Positions 1-11,508 of a DNA stretch of 64,000 nt are shown one piece after another. This stretch comes from Floccularia luteovirens. Its lineage: Eukaryota > Basidiomycota > Agaricomycetes > Agaricales > Squamanitaceae. Position 1 is the first letter of the stretch, and each line of letters starts with the position of its first letter. The stretch is from the NCBI GenBank assembly GCA_009739215.1, contig VSJF01000002.1, positions 310,001-374,000 on the forward strand. Direction: 5' to 3'. The notes under the pieces were generated by a model. The model made no database searches. It was not told where the DNA came from and saw only the letters and a list, made by a program, of their open reading frames with translations. The position numbers were made by a program, and so were the translations under genes.

Positions 1-99
1 AGTTTTTTGAGTACTTAAAGTCAAAGTTGTTGGCCTTAGATGCTGCAGTAATATTCTCTTCCTCACCTGGATCTCATAAATACTCCAATCACTTCAAAC

Positions 100-947
100 A
101 TGATGTTCAAAGCAATCCTAGCTTTCTCTCGCCTTGGCTATCATCGGCGTCAATGCTGAAAGCCACACCATACACTTCGTCAATAGGTCTGTCAAGTAAT
201 TTTGTGCCATAGATAGTAGCTAACCGACGAGTACTACAGGTGTGGGCGTGGAACAGTTCGTACAACATCTCACTAAATATACGCCGTGTATCTAACATTA
301 AACCTTTAGCCCACTCTAGTTCAAGCTGGCAGAATCCTGTCAACTGGACAAGATTTTACATCCAATGGTCCTTTCTCAGCTGCTATCGCGTATGTCATCA
401 ATGTGACAAAATGCTTGAACCAAGTACTTATAACTTTTGTATCATTCCAGTTACTTGCAAACTGGTACTAAATATCCCTGTTGCGTTTTCCGTTACTAAT
501 TAGCTCTCCAGGTAATTGCGGTCTCAATGGTGAACGTTGCACCATTGTGGAAACAACCCTCAAGAATCCAACTAGCCCTGGTGGTGGGTCCAGCACGGAC
601 ATATCATTGATCCCACCGTAAGTTGAGCGAAGGCTTACCACTTTCGAGAAAAGCTCAGAACGTTATAACAGGCTTGCGTTCTCTGTCACGACTGGGTTTG
701 GGTATTTCAATGGCTGCAATGGAGCAGGAGCTAATTGTAAGTCCTATCGCAAGGACAACTAGCATTTTGCTCAATTAATTGTCTGCTTTAGGTAATAATG
801 CTGGCTGCAACACTGCATTCCATGTTCCAACCGATACCCATGTCCAGGTCGCTTGCCAAACTAACGACGTAAGTATTTTCACTAGTTATGTGAGCTTGTG
901 AGCTTATGCTTTCTCTATAGGTTGATCTGACGATCACTTTCTGCTGA
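100..947 (+). CDS. Small secreted glycopeptide-type protein, frame broken in the signal peptide
   Basis: Small cysteine-rich secreted protein of the agaricomycete 'glycopeptide' type (beta-rich, thaumatin-like in look); role unknown, probably extracellular. The start at 100 opens a signal peptide (MMFKAILAF), then one extra base near 124-130 shifts the frame; without it the reading is AFLALAIIGVNAESHTIHF, a good signal peptide and mature start. Short introns then join CGRGTPTLVQAG, DFTSNGPFSAAIAY, LQTG, NCGLNGERCTIVETTL, STDISLIPP, FSVTTGFGYFNGC, AFHVPTDTHVQVACQ and the terminal DLTITFC before the stop at 945-947. One intron has the unusual donor GTTCGT. All downstream exons keep frame and conserved cysteines, so the gene may be functional and the shift a sequence error; otherwise it is a recent pseudogene. 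Family recognition is from memory of its pattern. Confidence 0.7.
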
Positions 948-1081
948 GGGTGCTCGAAAGAACATTCAGGATTATAGCAAAAATCGTTTTCGTGTACATT
1001 GAAATGTTTGATACAGACGTAAGATTGTGGATGCCAACTCCTTAGTCTCCGTAGATATCATACACAAGCCTTGCGGGACTC

Positions 1082-3556
1082 CTAGTTTAAGGATTCAATA
1101 AAATGATAAAAATCAAGTGCAGAAGGTACAAACCTCCTCTCGATCCCCTATTAAATATGTATCAACATTAGGAAATGTAAATGAACAGATTGAAGATACT
1201 CACATCCTCGATCCAACAAATCTGCGCCTTCAGTTCAGTCAACCCAAAAGATAGTAAAATAGAATATTCAAGTCTCCAAAATGTAGAGCGTTTACTTCCT
1301 TTTCCAGGCCCTCGTCTATGCTTTAGTTTCTCGGCAATTCTGGTAGTATCAGCTTCTACAGTACAGAGCACTGTAAACATTTCTGCAATATCATGAGAAC
1401 CAGTATTAACGCAACCTTATAATTTTCATACCTGGGTCGGTGTCTCTCCATTTTGGATTCTTCATTCTTCCCTCGGTAGCATATAATGGATTCAGAGACA
1501 TAGAAAAGACTTGAAATGTTCTGAGAATCACGGGAAAAGTACCTTCGAAACTCTCTCGTCTTTGACACTTGTATGCCCTGAAAGGTACTGCATGGGAAAG
1601 ACAGTTCACTTATATGTGATGACTTACCTTGTTTAATATGATAGAGAAGTATCCAGGGAGTTTGGTTCCAGAGAGTCCAACAGTATGCAGTTTTTTTCCG
1701 AGCAACATGTTCGGGATCATCATAGTTGAATTCGGTGATGCAGAATGCGCCATACGTATGTTTTGAGACACGTGAGGCTACAAAGCCATTTAAATAAAAT
1801 GAAATGGCACCATCCGCCACAGCCTTATTGCTAGGCCATGTGAGCGCGAAAATTATGATATAAACGATGAGCCGATGTTGCTTACACATGACTATCAGGC
1901 CTAGAAACTTTCAGTCCGACAGGCTCAAGCGACTGCTTGATTTTCGAAAATAGCCAGTCGCTAGCAGCAAAACCGCCAACCATAAAAACAGACTAAAATA
2001 AAATGGGTGGTAATAAGAAGATATACAATATGGTATATAACAAGTCACCTACAGTGATTTTCTTGCTTGCAAGCTTGGTTTGCTCTAAGATTGCTTCGAT
2101 GATACATTCAATGGATGGTCCAAAAAAACTGGCAACATCCGTTCTACTCTCAACATCGTTAAGAGTTCGAATAGAACAATATATGTAAATATCCAAACAT
2201 ACCCGGCAATCTTCAGCTGTCCCGAGCGGATGTTCAGCAGCGGGTCTCTATCACGAGCGGAACCAAATTTTATATACTGTGGTTCGTTAATATCCCGAAA
2301 TCGCAGTTTTGTCGTCTTATCGAAACATGTCGTGATATTATTAACATCCTGAGCAAAGTTAGATCCACGTAGCAAACCTATAGAGAAAAATTACATCTTT
2401 TGAGTCTTATAAATCAAAAGGCGAGTACAAACCTTCCAGAAAAGTCCGTGCTCGTTGAGTGACGAATATCGATCCCTGGAAGTGACCTGCAGGGGTTATA
2501 AGGAAGGTCATAAAATCAGTCGAGATTAGATAGTCCAGAAGTATACATTGTGCGGCACATATTTCCTCGAATGACAAATCCTGCACGTTCAAGTCTCTTC
2601 CGTAAGCACTCAGGTCGATTGTCCCACCTCCAGCATCAACAATAAGGACTCCATCACCTTTCTGTTGGCAGAAGTCAGAAGCATTATAAAATAAATAAAT
2701 ATTATTCAGAAGGTAAAAAATTACCATCATGGGACTCGTATCAAGCCCATTTTCAATGCAATAATGAAGACTGGCTTCTCCTTCTGTAACGAAGGATATA
2801 CGAGCCTGGCCACTTTCTGTATCTGGTATAATTCCTGCAAGGACGGCAGAATCACGCATTTGCCTCTGTTGACCGCCCTCCCAACCATTCGGGTGTGATA
2901 ACACAAGCTCTAAAGTTGGCTCCAAGGAACTCCATAATTCGTCATTCATGTAACTCTCCTGAATGTATTTTTCCGTGCAATCATACAGATAGCGGAGGAA
3001 GTCAGCGAAGACTTGGACGATAGTTTTTCCCAGCGGCAACGGTGGGATTAAGTTAGTAATGTTAGTTCCGGATTTCAATTTTGGACGTAGATGAAGTTTG
3101 AACCTGCGATGAAGCTGAGCAAATGGTAAGACTGAATAAAATAGTCGGACCATTCTGCTTTGACCCATCCTTCCTCCTCTACCTTGTGCTCAATCCCTTC
3201 AAAAGCGGCTTCAGCCCCGACAGCACGAACAGCACCGGCTTTATCATAATAAAGTATAGTAGGTATCTTCGAGTCCCCTCCGACCAGTTCTTGTGAGGGA
3301 AATCTGCAGGTGATGTAATTTGCTTTAACGGCGTCCTAAAGGCTGAACACGAATGTTCGGGTTAATTACCTGGTTACCCCCTTAATTTCTGGAACATGAC
3401 CCGGGTCTAGGATACTGCAAACATTTAATGTTGAGATAGCTCACAGACAGTTAACAATTTGATTTACCAGAACGAGGCGCCACTATAGGTTGTACCAACA
3501 TCAAATGCAAGCACAAGCTTTCGACTTTTGCCTGTATACTCTGAGCGGGGGGACAT
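1082..3556 (-). CDS. Hsp70-like (actin-fold) ATPase of the fungal Hsp12A-like type
   Basis: Divergent Hsp70-family protein, probably cytosolic, with no clear client. Starting at 3556 the N-terminus reads MSPRSEYTGKSRKLVLAFDV followed by GTTYSGASFW, the first phosphate-binding loop of the actin/Hsp70 fold. The second loop is LIVDAGGGTIDLSAY (around 2630). Later exons carry FGSARDRDPLL, FFGPSIECIIEAILEQ, VGGFAASDWLFSKIK, PSNKAVADGAISFYL, TREFRR, LCTVEADTTRI and FGLTELKAQICWIED; a last intron leads to GIERRF and a stop at 1082-1084. There is no recognisable substrate-binding domain or EEVD tail, as usual for this fungal expansion. At least eight short introns. Its start lies only about 200 bases from the start of the next gene on the opposite strand, so the two may share a promoter. 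I see no lesion. Confidence 0.85.
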
Positions 3557-3756
3557 TATCGATTCAAGATGTGCAAAGAAGGACAACACGTAGTGCGTTT
3601 TGTATTATATAGAGAATGCCGCATGAGATCCAGGCTCCAATCAAATAAGGTTGCAGGAACATGTGCCCAACACGTTGAAACAACACCAAACCAACGAAGA
3701 CACGATTGAGTTCTGATGATATCCCTTGGCCACTTCCGTCCCTACACACTCAGTGT

Positions 3757-5363
3757 ATGTTGCGCATCTACGAAAAAGCGACATCATTCCTGTTCGGAGA
3801 AGACACTGCCAAAGCAACACGCTCTCGTCAGAAACAGGGCAATTACGACGAAATGGAAGACGATACATCAAAAACCACACGTGAAATGAATCCTGAGGCA
3901 GAAATCCGTCAGTCGACAATCACTTCCAATGGACAACCAGAGAGCCATAATAACGCTGCCAGAGGCAGAGAGGTTAGCCATAGTAGGAAGAACAGCGAGC
4001 ATGGGTCGCGTGGAACGACATATTATAGAGAAGAGAGGGAGCGAAGGGATATCGCCAAAGGTTATGATTCGAGGAATGGAAAGTCGCATGAAGCACTAAG
4101 CTCTAAAGGGGATAGGGAGAGACAGGACAGTATCGGGAGGAAAGAATATCATGATAGGAAGCCGGGAAAGCGCGCCTTCTACGAAATACCGCACTCCACG
4201 GAGAGGAGGGAACCAACGAGCGCGAAAGATATTTTCATAAGGAAGATACAAGATCTTGAAGATGAAAAAGCAGTACTGTCGAAAAAACTAGGAGAGGCAC
4301 AACATCAGATAGTCGCCATCCAAACCCAGAACGGCGATCTACAGAAGCAGCTGCGGCAACAGGCGGAAGAGATCCAAAGGCTTAAAGGAAGTCTACGGCT
4401 CACAGAACAACACCAAGCAGAGACTGATGCACTATTGGATGTGAGGACGAAGGAATTGAAGAGTGCACAAGTCTACCTCTCGACCGCAGATACTATTTCA
4501 GGAGCAGAGATAATTATGAAAGTAGAGGCGTTAAATGCAGACATCTTCCAAGCAGCAGCAGTCATAGCCGAATCCCCTTTTCAAAAGATACGAGGTCCCA
4601 CGATGACTCAGGCGAAAGCTCCGCCACTGGGGAAGATTATTTCCTATTTGGTGGCGGGATCGCAGAAGAACGTAGAAGAATGGGATCCGTTGCCGCTTCA
4701 GCTGGCTTTACAGACTTTGCTGATATCCTGGTGTTGCTGGGTGATTACCCAATTTGATCCCGTCAACGAATGGGCTAGTCGATACGTGAGGGGCGTATAC
4801 GAAAAGATATCGCAGTTAGGTAAGTAGTTTTCCACTAATTCGAAAACTCACAACCCAAATAGTTCTTCGCAGAAGATCAAGCAGTGGCAGGAAGGTGGCG
4901 TGCGTTAACCTCTGCACAATGTGGGGTACCTCCTGGGAAAGAAGCCCAGTTGGCGATGATGAAGACCATTGTCACATACATATCGGAGACTTTGACCATA
5001 TCAGGGCTTTCAGCAGCAAGTCCAGAGGGGCAGCAAATGGTAGATTCCTTCAAAACCCGATTGGTTGGAATCCTCAAGGCAGCTCTCGATATCAGGGCCG
5101 CGATCAATGAGAACGTTACATCGGCAGACATTTGCCCAGCTGCCTTCTCGTATGGAACAGCCTTTGATGAAGCATGTATGTCGGACGCATATACAGACAA
5201 TAGAGAACGCGGCGAACGAACGAAGAAATTCCAGAAGGTCTTTTGCACAACAGACATGGGCTTGAAACGTGTAATCAAGAAGAAAACACCAGATGGTGCT
5301 ATCATTTCACAGGAGGAGACGATGCTGAAGCCGAAGGTTGCCTTGACATCCGTGCTAGATTAA
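3757..5363 (+). CDS. Orphan coiled-coil protein, paralogue 1 of 3
   Basis: Function unknown. The first ATG in frame is 3757 (MLRIYEKATSFLFGED). The N-terminal half is polar and charged (many E, R, K, S), then a coiled coil covers about 4210-4480 (DLEDEKAVLSKKLGEAQ, QLRQQAEEIQRLKGSL). The C-terminal half is a family module: ALNADIFQAAAVIAES, then PLPLQLALQTLLISWC, a phase-1 intron at about 4820-4871, then DQAVAGRWRALTSAQ, an alpha-helical stretch, and a conserved tail CTTDMGLKRV and MLKPKVALTSVLD. The same modules and the same intron position occur at 5715-7793 and 20304-21808, so the three are paralogues. No transmembrane segment or signal peptide. I recall similar proteins as common unnamed agaricomycete proteins. 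Located head-to-head with the Hsp70-like gene. Confidence 0.8.
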
Positions 5364-5714
5364 CTCACGGTGAATGTAGTGTCGAGTAGAGACGGAAACG
5401 GTAGTTGCACACTACTGCCAGGACTTGGAGGCATGTTGACCATATGATCTCTGTAGCGAAATTACCTATACATGTAAAGATGATCCAATGCATGTTGCAA
5501 AAGTGAGGCCAGGACAATCACAATCACAGCACGACGACATGCATCGCAGTTGAATGGAACTCCAGATATGCGTGAGGTCTAGAGGTTGATAGTTTCAGTT
5601 TCATGTCAATCATGGCCATATGTCCACGTTGCCCAAACCATGAGGCACATGCATGGCTTGCTAGTATACCAGTCCCTTTCTTTGTTCGGTGCAACCTAAC
5701 ATCCCCAGAACACA

Positions 5715-7793
5715 ATGGCTTCCCCATTCTCAATGATGAGCATTATTAACAGAGCGCGGCGCAGTTCGCAGAAGAAAGTCAGTACCGAAGACGTTGCGTC
5801 ATCACCAATCCATTCCAGATCAGGGTCGAAGAAAAGCAAAAGTAGAAAATCAATATTGGTGCCACTACCCCCACCAGAGCACAAGGTCGACCCCGAAGTT
5901 ATTGCTAGAGACTCGGGACCTGAAGACCCTTCACATCTTCTTTCCTCCAGTGGGAGTTCCACTTTGGAACCAAGCTTTTCCATCGTTCACCAACCTGAAA
6001 CTCACAAGATATCAGAATTTGACTGGACCGAAGTGGAGGAAGGAGACAATAAGGAGGATAAGAATGCGCAAGAGCACCCCGAAGATGTTTTAGCGCTTGA
6101 TGAAAATGGCGACATTGAATCGCTTGAAAGGAGGTCTGTTGTCAATGGTGAGAAGAAGCCCGAGCACGAAAACGACATAGAGAAATCAGTCGGAAAGTCA
6201 GGGTCCGAAGATCTTCAAAGGATACAAGACCTGGAGAACGAGTTATCGTTAGCGAGAGGAGAGCTAGAGTCGAGGACGAATCACATAAATGCATTGGAGG
6301 CCGAACTATCTGAGAGGAGCATGCAACTTGCTAAAGCAGAAGAAGATATAACCCGGTTTGCCGAAGAAAAGAAGGAGAAGCAGGATGAGATCGCATCCCT
6401 GTATAGACGCCAGCACGAAACAACATTGATATTGGGTGAGGCTCGCGAGGAGGTAGAGAAGATGAAGAAGTCACGGAAAACACAAGACGAGAAAATCCAA
6501 GAGCTCGGGCGAGACAAATTGCAGCTAACAAGGGACATGAGCCGCATACAAGCTGAACTGCAGAAGCAATACGAAAACCTGGCATACGAAAGAAGGCGAG
6601 AAGTCGAGCAAATCGAAATAGCTGACGAACTGAAGAAAGATATCACTCGCATGGAACAGGAGGTGGCTGAACGCATCAACGAGATAAGGATGAAGGATGA
6701 GCAGTTGGGGAAATTCCAAAGCCAGCGGGCAGGGATAGAAGAGCAACTAAACGGAATGCTACATCGTGTGGAATCTGCTGAACGTCGCAACCGTATGTTG
6801 GAAGACCAAATGAGTAGGAGGGAGGGATGTCTTAGGGGTAGCCAAGATCTTCGGAGTTCCCGAGAGTTCTCATCCTCTTATGAAGGGTTCCGGATACGAC
6901 GAAAAAGAGATCAATCCGAGAAGACTGTCATAGACCTAATCAACTCTACGAACTCCGAGATTTTTCAAGCAGCAGCCTTCATAGCCGATTCGCTTGATCA
7001 TGACGGAGTAGATGCTTCAGATGATGCGAAGGATACCTCCGTTTTATTGTCCAGGATGAATAACGTGATCGGGAATAACTTGATGTGGATTCTGCGCTCG
7101 AAATATTCGCTTATGGTGGAGGATATCGACCCGCTGCCAATCCAGGTGGCTCTTCAAATAACCATGATTTATTGTTGTTCCCGTATTATCACGTCATGGT
7201 ATCCAGGACACTGGGAATATAGCGATTTTCTCGCTACGATCTGGTCAAGAATACTGCGAACAGGTCAGTGTATCATCTAGGAATGCCCAATATATGACTA
7301 ACTTCATTCAATCCGGATAATAGAAGACGCGGCTTCGGCGCAGGAGTGGAAAGCAACAACAAGGGCTCAATTTGAGCCCTTGGACGATAGTCATTTGCAG
7401 ATGGCAGAATTCCTGACGAGTCATCTTGTTGATGTACTTACTGTCGCTGGATGGTCCCGGGAAGTTTCAGAGGCAAAGTGCCGAACACCCACTTGCCAAT
7501 TAAAGCTATCAGTCATCTCGGACCTTGCCCTTCGTTTAAACACGATGCTTGATGCTAGTGAAAGCGGGGAGAAATTCGAGCTAATTATTATTCCGCAAGG
7601 ATCTCCTTTTAACGACAAATCCATGGATGACGAATACGTGGACGATAACAACCCCTCATTCGCAGTTGATGGTGAAGAGGTTATCGGCACAACATTTATA
7701 GGGTTACAAAGGCAGACGAGAAACCATGACGGAAGTTCGGAGCTGGAGATAGTCCTGAGACCCCAAGTCGTTTTACGTTCAGTCTTCGAGTAA
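5715..7793 (+). CDS. Orphan coiled-coil protein, paralogue 2 of 3
   Basis: Function unknown; tandem paralogue of the gene at 3757. Starts MASPFSMMSIINRARR, followed by a basic/serine-rich then acidic N-terminus. A long coiled coil spans about 6210-6830 (RIQDLENELSLARGELE, EEVEKMKKSRKTQDEK, and so on), much longer than in paralogue 1. The C-terminal module follows: STNSEIFQAAAFIADSL, DPLPIQVALQITMIYC, and a phase-1 intron at about 7265-7321 joining to EDAASAQEWKATTRAQ. The tail has TTFIGLQRQTRN and EIVLRPQVVLRSVFE, matching the other two paralogues. Frame intact from start to stop. The length of the coil varies between paralogues while the C-terminal module is kept, which suggests that the module is the functional unit. 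Confidence 0.82.
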
Positions 7794-7914
7794 GGATAGC
7801 CGTTGCAAGTATGTAGTATTTATTACAGTGTACGCGAGCAATATTATATTTTGGAAGTTGTCATTTTTTGTTTGGCAACGACCCCAGATGTCAACCAAAG
7901 CACGGACTTACTTT

Positions 7915-8450
7915 TAAGTAAGCAAGTACGTCAACAGAGTCCTCAATAGCATGTTCCCAGATATCCTGATGGACGATATGCGCTTGTTCATGTGCCCGGA
8001 GATGGGCTAAAAGGTACTATTCATTACTTTGAAATTTAGATGACAAAACGAAAATCCCACCTTCTAGGGCATCCCGGAAAATAATGATAACTTTCTAGCT
8101 ACCTTGAAGTGATAGCAGGTTTGCGAGGACTAGTCGATGATACTGGCGCCTTTGGATGGCTTTCGGGTATTTTTACCAATTCCTTATTCTCAACTTCACC
8201 AGCTTCGTAAGCTGATCTGCTTGCGAATCTTCCAACGTAACAACATGGGGTACTCCCGCCTTGAGCTTTACATAAGCTTCATGCTCGGGTATGGACCCAT
8301 CTTTGAGGTCTAACCATGTATTTTCAATCTTTTACAAGGCTCTGTGGCTGTCCACCATCCTGTGGGAAGTGCGAGACTACTGTGCAACGGATCGATTATG
8401 ACAAAATCTACCACTCGGAGGCTTGAAATTCCTAGAGGTACCAAGAACGT
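7915..8450 (-). pseudogene. Broken FunK1-like fungal protein kinase fragment
   Basis: On the minus strand three separated pieces resemble a fungal-type (FunK1-like) kinase. They are DFVIIDPLHSSLALPTG (start of the glycine-rich part), TWLDLKDGSIPEHEAYVKL plus GVPHVVTLEDSQADQ (lobe linking region), and FRDALE joined over a possible intron to AHLRAHEQAHIVHQDIW. The last corresponds to the catalytic loop, where the family has HRD-I-S; here it reads H-Q-D-I-W, so the catalytic arginine is changed. Stops and frame changes separate the pieces, and neither the full N-terminus nor the C-lobe is present. Assigned from the order and spacing of these motifs. Confidence 0.5.
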
Positions 8451-9024
8451 CCACCCTACCAAAGTATATCATGACGGTGGCGTTGTCATGTCCTCGTTCA
8501 GCGGGGGTATTACCAAAAGAAACCATCCGAGTAAGACGCATATGATTACTTACGTATGATTTTTGTATAGCATGAACCAGTTGATATATTGCTCATGATC
8601 AGGTTCAAAGACGTCTTGTGCACACTAATCCTATCAGCCATCCTATGACACGAGGTAAAAGTAATAATTACCCTGATGATTGTTCAATCCCATTTGAAGC
8701 GTGCCACTGATTGATAACCAGTTTTGTGCTTTCTTTCCCATACTGCTCTTTGTACTAATTAGAACAAAGTCTCTTTCGAATCTAAATTATTGATTGTATT
8801 TGAGAAAAGCAGAATAATTTGCAGTATGGACGTTTCCAAAACTTGACTCTATAATAATAATAAAATGATAAATACAAAGTTCATAGACCTAGACACGCTC
8901 CGTGGGTAAAAGCCATCAGAGCACGAGGACTAATTTGAAGCTTCTTACGTCAATTTAACTTGCACTTAATCCTGAACGTTGGAAGGTCTCAATTGAAACC
9001 ACACGATTACGATCCTCGTATGCC
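8451..9024. other. Intergenic, no gene seen
   Basis: Mostly AT-rich, with more minus-strand remnants of the kinase relic up to about 8540. The last 100 bases precede the start codon at 9025. No RNA gene or repeat recognised. Confidence 0.5.
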
Positions 9025-10808
9025 ATGGTGAAACGAGCAAAATCTCCCAGCGCAGCAGATGGTGCGAAGTATTTCACCGTGTACCAACCATATCCAATCG
9101 ATGCCAACTGGGAGTTACCACATGATTATATCTCATTTGCACGCTGGATCGCTGGATGTATTGGACCAGAACAAATCCTTGCATTCCATCACAAACCCAG
9201 AGTAAGTACCAATATTTATCATTCTTATCATCAAAATATATGATTCTCTTGGTCATCTAGTCCCGTGGAATGATTATACTTGAGATCGATGAAAACTGTC
9301 CAAATATCGATCGCTTACTAGGGCGAACATCGATGGAAGGATTTTCTCAAAAATCCGACAAAAGATGAATTGGACAGGGTTTCGCAAATATTTTATTCCT
9401 TCTATGATAACGGGAGAGCAGCACAGAAGGATGGCAAGTGTTTCGTTTCGTCTCCTTAGAGATCGGAATATATAACTACAATATCAGGTTGGAAAAGGGT
9501 CCATGCTGAAGACCATTGGTTTAGGATGTGGAACCTAGATAACGCGTAACTTTGACGAATCATACCCATATGATAGTCACCCATACTAACTAACTTGCTT
9601 GAAGGATCATTCGTAACCCTTACCCAGAGACATACTGGTGCCCCATTCCCCCAGAAGACAAGACCAACAAGAACATTTGTAGACATCTGCCAACCAGTGT
9701 CAAAAAACCTCCAGATCGTGTTGGCCCTCCAGGTCAGAGTCATAACTACCGACCTTCTGATATCAAGTTCTTCGTCTGATCTCAATACTAGTTGTTGGTT
9801 CCGAAGTTTGGGTTAATACCAAATTGGAAAACCCCGATTCGGACCAGACCCCAAATTCATCCACCAAGGATAACACAAATAATGGTCAACGGACCCGCAA
9901 TACCAACAACACCAAAACAAAAACCAATAACACTACGAAACGCCCAGCGTCAAACACATCAAAGTCATCCTCTGTACCAATACAGAATGCGTGTATGTTG
10001 TCATATTACTGGAATGAAATGTACTCAGATTATTTTAGGGAACACACCAGTTACCAGTAGTCCCAACACTTCAGCGAGTGCCACATCACCTTCGGGAAGT
10101 TCGATCAGATCGCCCTGGAGTTCGGTGTCATCACCAACGAAGTCTAACCCTCTATCTTCTGTTGTCCCTCCCGGGCTTAACGTAAGGCCACCTCCTGTTC
10201 CAGCTCCTCCTGTGTCACCGTATCCGGATGCTCCACCGGGAATCCAATTCAAGACCAATAGAATGGTAGTATCTAATCCAGCCGGATCCAGCAATACCGC
10301 CCAGCTACTCGAAGAATTTGTCGGCCCTAACTCTTCATCCCAAAAGGCAACATTCTATTCACCACACGACATGGAAGATGATGAATTCGATCCAGACGAC
10401 ATTGGCGTAGAGTATATGAACTTGAATGACAAACCAATAACACAGGACTATACCACGGATGAAGGTGTAGTTGAAAATGAAAATTTGTGGGATAAGGATA
10501 CTTCAAGCAAGCAGCCGAAAGTGGATTTGATTTGCCCCATGCATGGGACCCTTTGCAAGAAGGGGGTATGTCGAGACATGGCGAAACTAGTGAGAGAAGC
10601 CGAGAAGAAGAAGAAAGATGCTGAAAGGGCCGCGGCGAAAAAGGCAAAAAAGGAAAAGGAAGCGGCAGAAAAAGCAGGTATGTCGCAATTTCCCTTTGAT
10701 GCTGATGTTCAAGTCACCTTTAATGCGGCATCTTCCTCAGGCTTAGAGGGTCTTACCCACGGAAGCGATGACCTTGTCCTTAATCCTGGATGTCAAGAGC
10801 AGCTCTGA
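9025..10808 (+). CDS. Orphan agaricomycete protein with a C-x2-H-x3-C-x4-C motif
   Basis: Function unknown. Exon 1 begins MVKRAKSPSAADGAKYFTVY. Later exons give IDENCPNIDRLL, WKDFLKNPTKDELDR, WKRVHAEDHWFRMWNLDNA and NPYPETYWCPIPPED. A low-complexity Asn/Thr/Ser- and Pro-rich middle follows, then an acidic region and LICPMHGTLCKKGVCRDMA, which holds the C-x2-H-x3-C-x4-C cluster. A Lys/Glu/Ala-rich helix (about 10590-10676) comes next. One intron (about 9435-9485) is best read as GC-AG (GCAAGT donor). Near 9321 one extra G (GGG for GG) shifts the frame between DRLL and GEHRWKDF; alternatively a longer first intron to 9321 skips the segment in phase. An intron of 63 bases at 10678-10740 is optional and keeps frame. 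The small Cys/His cluster could bind zinc, but that is inference. Confidence 0.6.
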
Positions 10809-11508
10809 TTCCAAAACTGATGCTGCAAGCTCTATTTTAACTCACAGCAACAATGGCAGCCGTTGGAAAGTCGGGTAGCAGCATTGCGTCGCGCGGTAAA
10901 TGATAGGAAATATTAATAGAAGAGTGGCTTTACCATTCTTCCCAGTCCTGTTTTTGTTGTTGTACTTTTTGTTGTTGTAACTCTTTGCTGTGTACCATGT
11001 TATCCATGCTATGTTCCAATTCGCAACCAATAAATTTGGCATACACGTCTCCCTAACTATTTCGCAAACCCGCTAGGTACCAACACTGGGTACGTCAATA
11101 ATCAATGTACGTCAGAACCGGGAGTTTGGTATATGCATATGTCACTTCTTAACAGTACTAGATCAACGGGAGACGATCAGAGGGTCACGCAACTGGCACA
11201 GGATAATTTTATTGAAATTAAACACCTGATTGGCATAAATTTATCCTGTCTATCGAAAATGTTCCTAAGTAGCCAAGTCAAAGTGCTCTGATACTTCGTG
11301 TTATTTCTGCTGCCTGTCAAACATGTGGACAGAAATGATACGAGATATCCCACGGAAATCTGCGGTGATGACGGACGGCGTTTACCAATATACAGGATGG
11401 GGGGTGGTTTCTATCGTTCATTATTACTTGTATTAAGCATATGTTGATCATTATCAACAATGTTTGATTTTACACGGAGTTTTGTGTCTTCGCCCATTGA
11501 GGCAGTTT
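10809..11508. other. Intergenic between convergent 3' ends
   Basis: Shared 3' flank of the orphan gene (plus strand) and the desaturase (minus strand). AT-rich, with a GTTGTT-rich patch at about 10950-10985. No coding pattern recognised. Confidence 0.5.

Noticed and set aside
4877..5305. 142-codon minus-strand frame
   Set aside because: Antisense to a well supported exon of coiled-coil paralogue 1.
6281..6790. Long open frame antisense to coiled-coil paralogue 2, rich in Ser and Cys
   Set aside because: Coiled-coil codon use (GAG/AAG-rich) leaves its complement free of stops; no family pattern and no exon structure.
9202..9321. Acceptor-like C/T-rich AG just before several frameshift sites (9321, 15905, 26263, 60413), hinting at cryptic introns
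   Set aside because: In most cases the upstream sequence is clearly conserved coding DNA, so splicing it out would remove real protein; only at 9321 is it phase-compatible.
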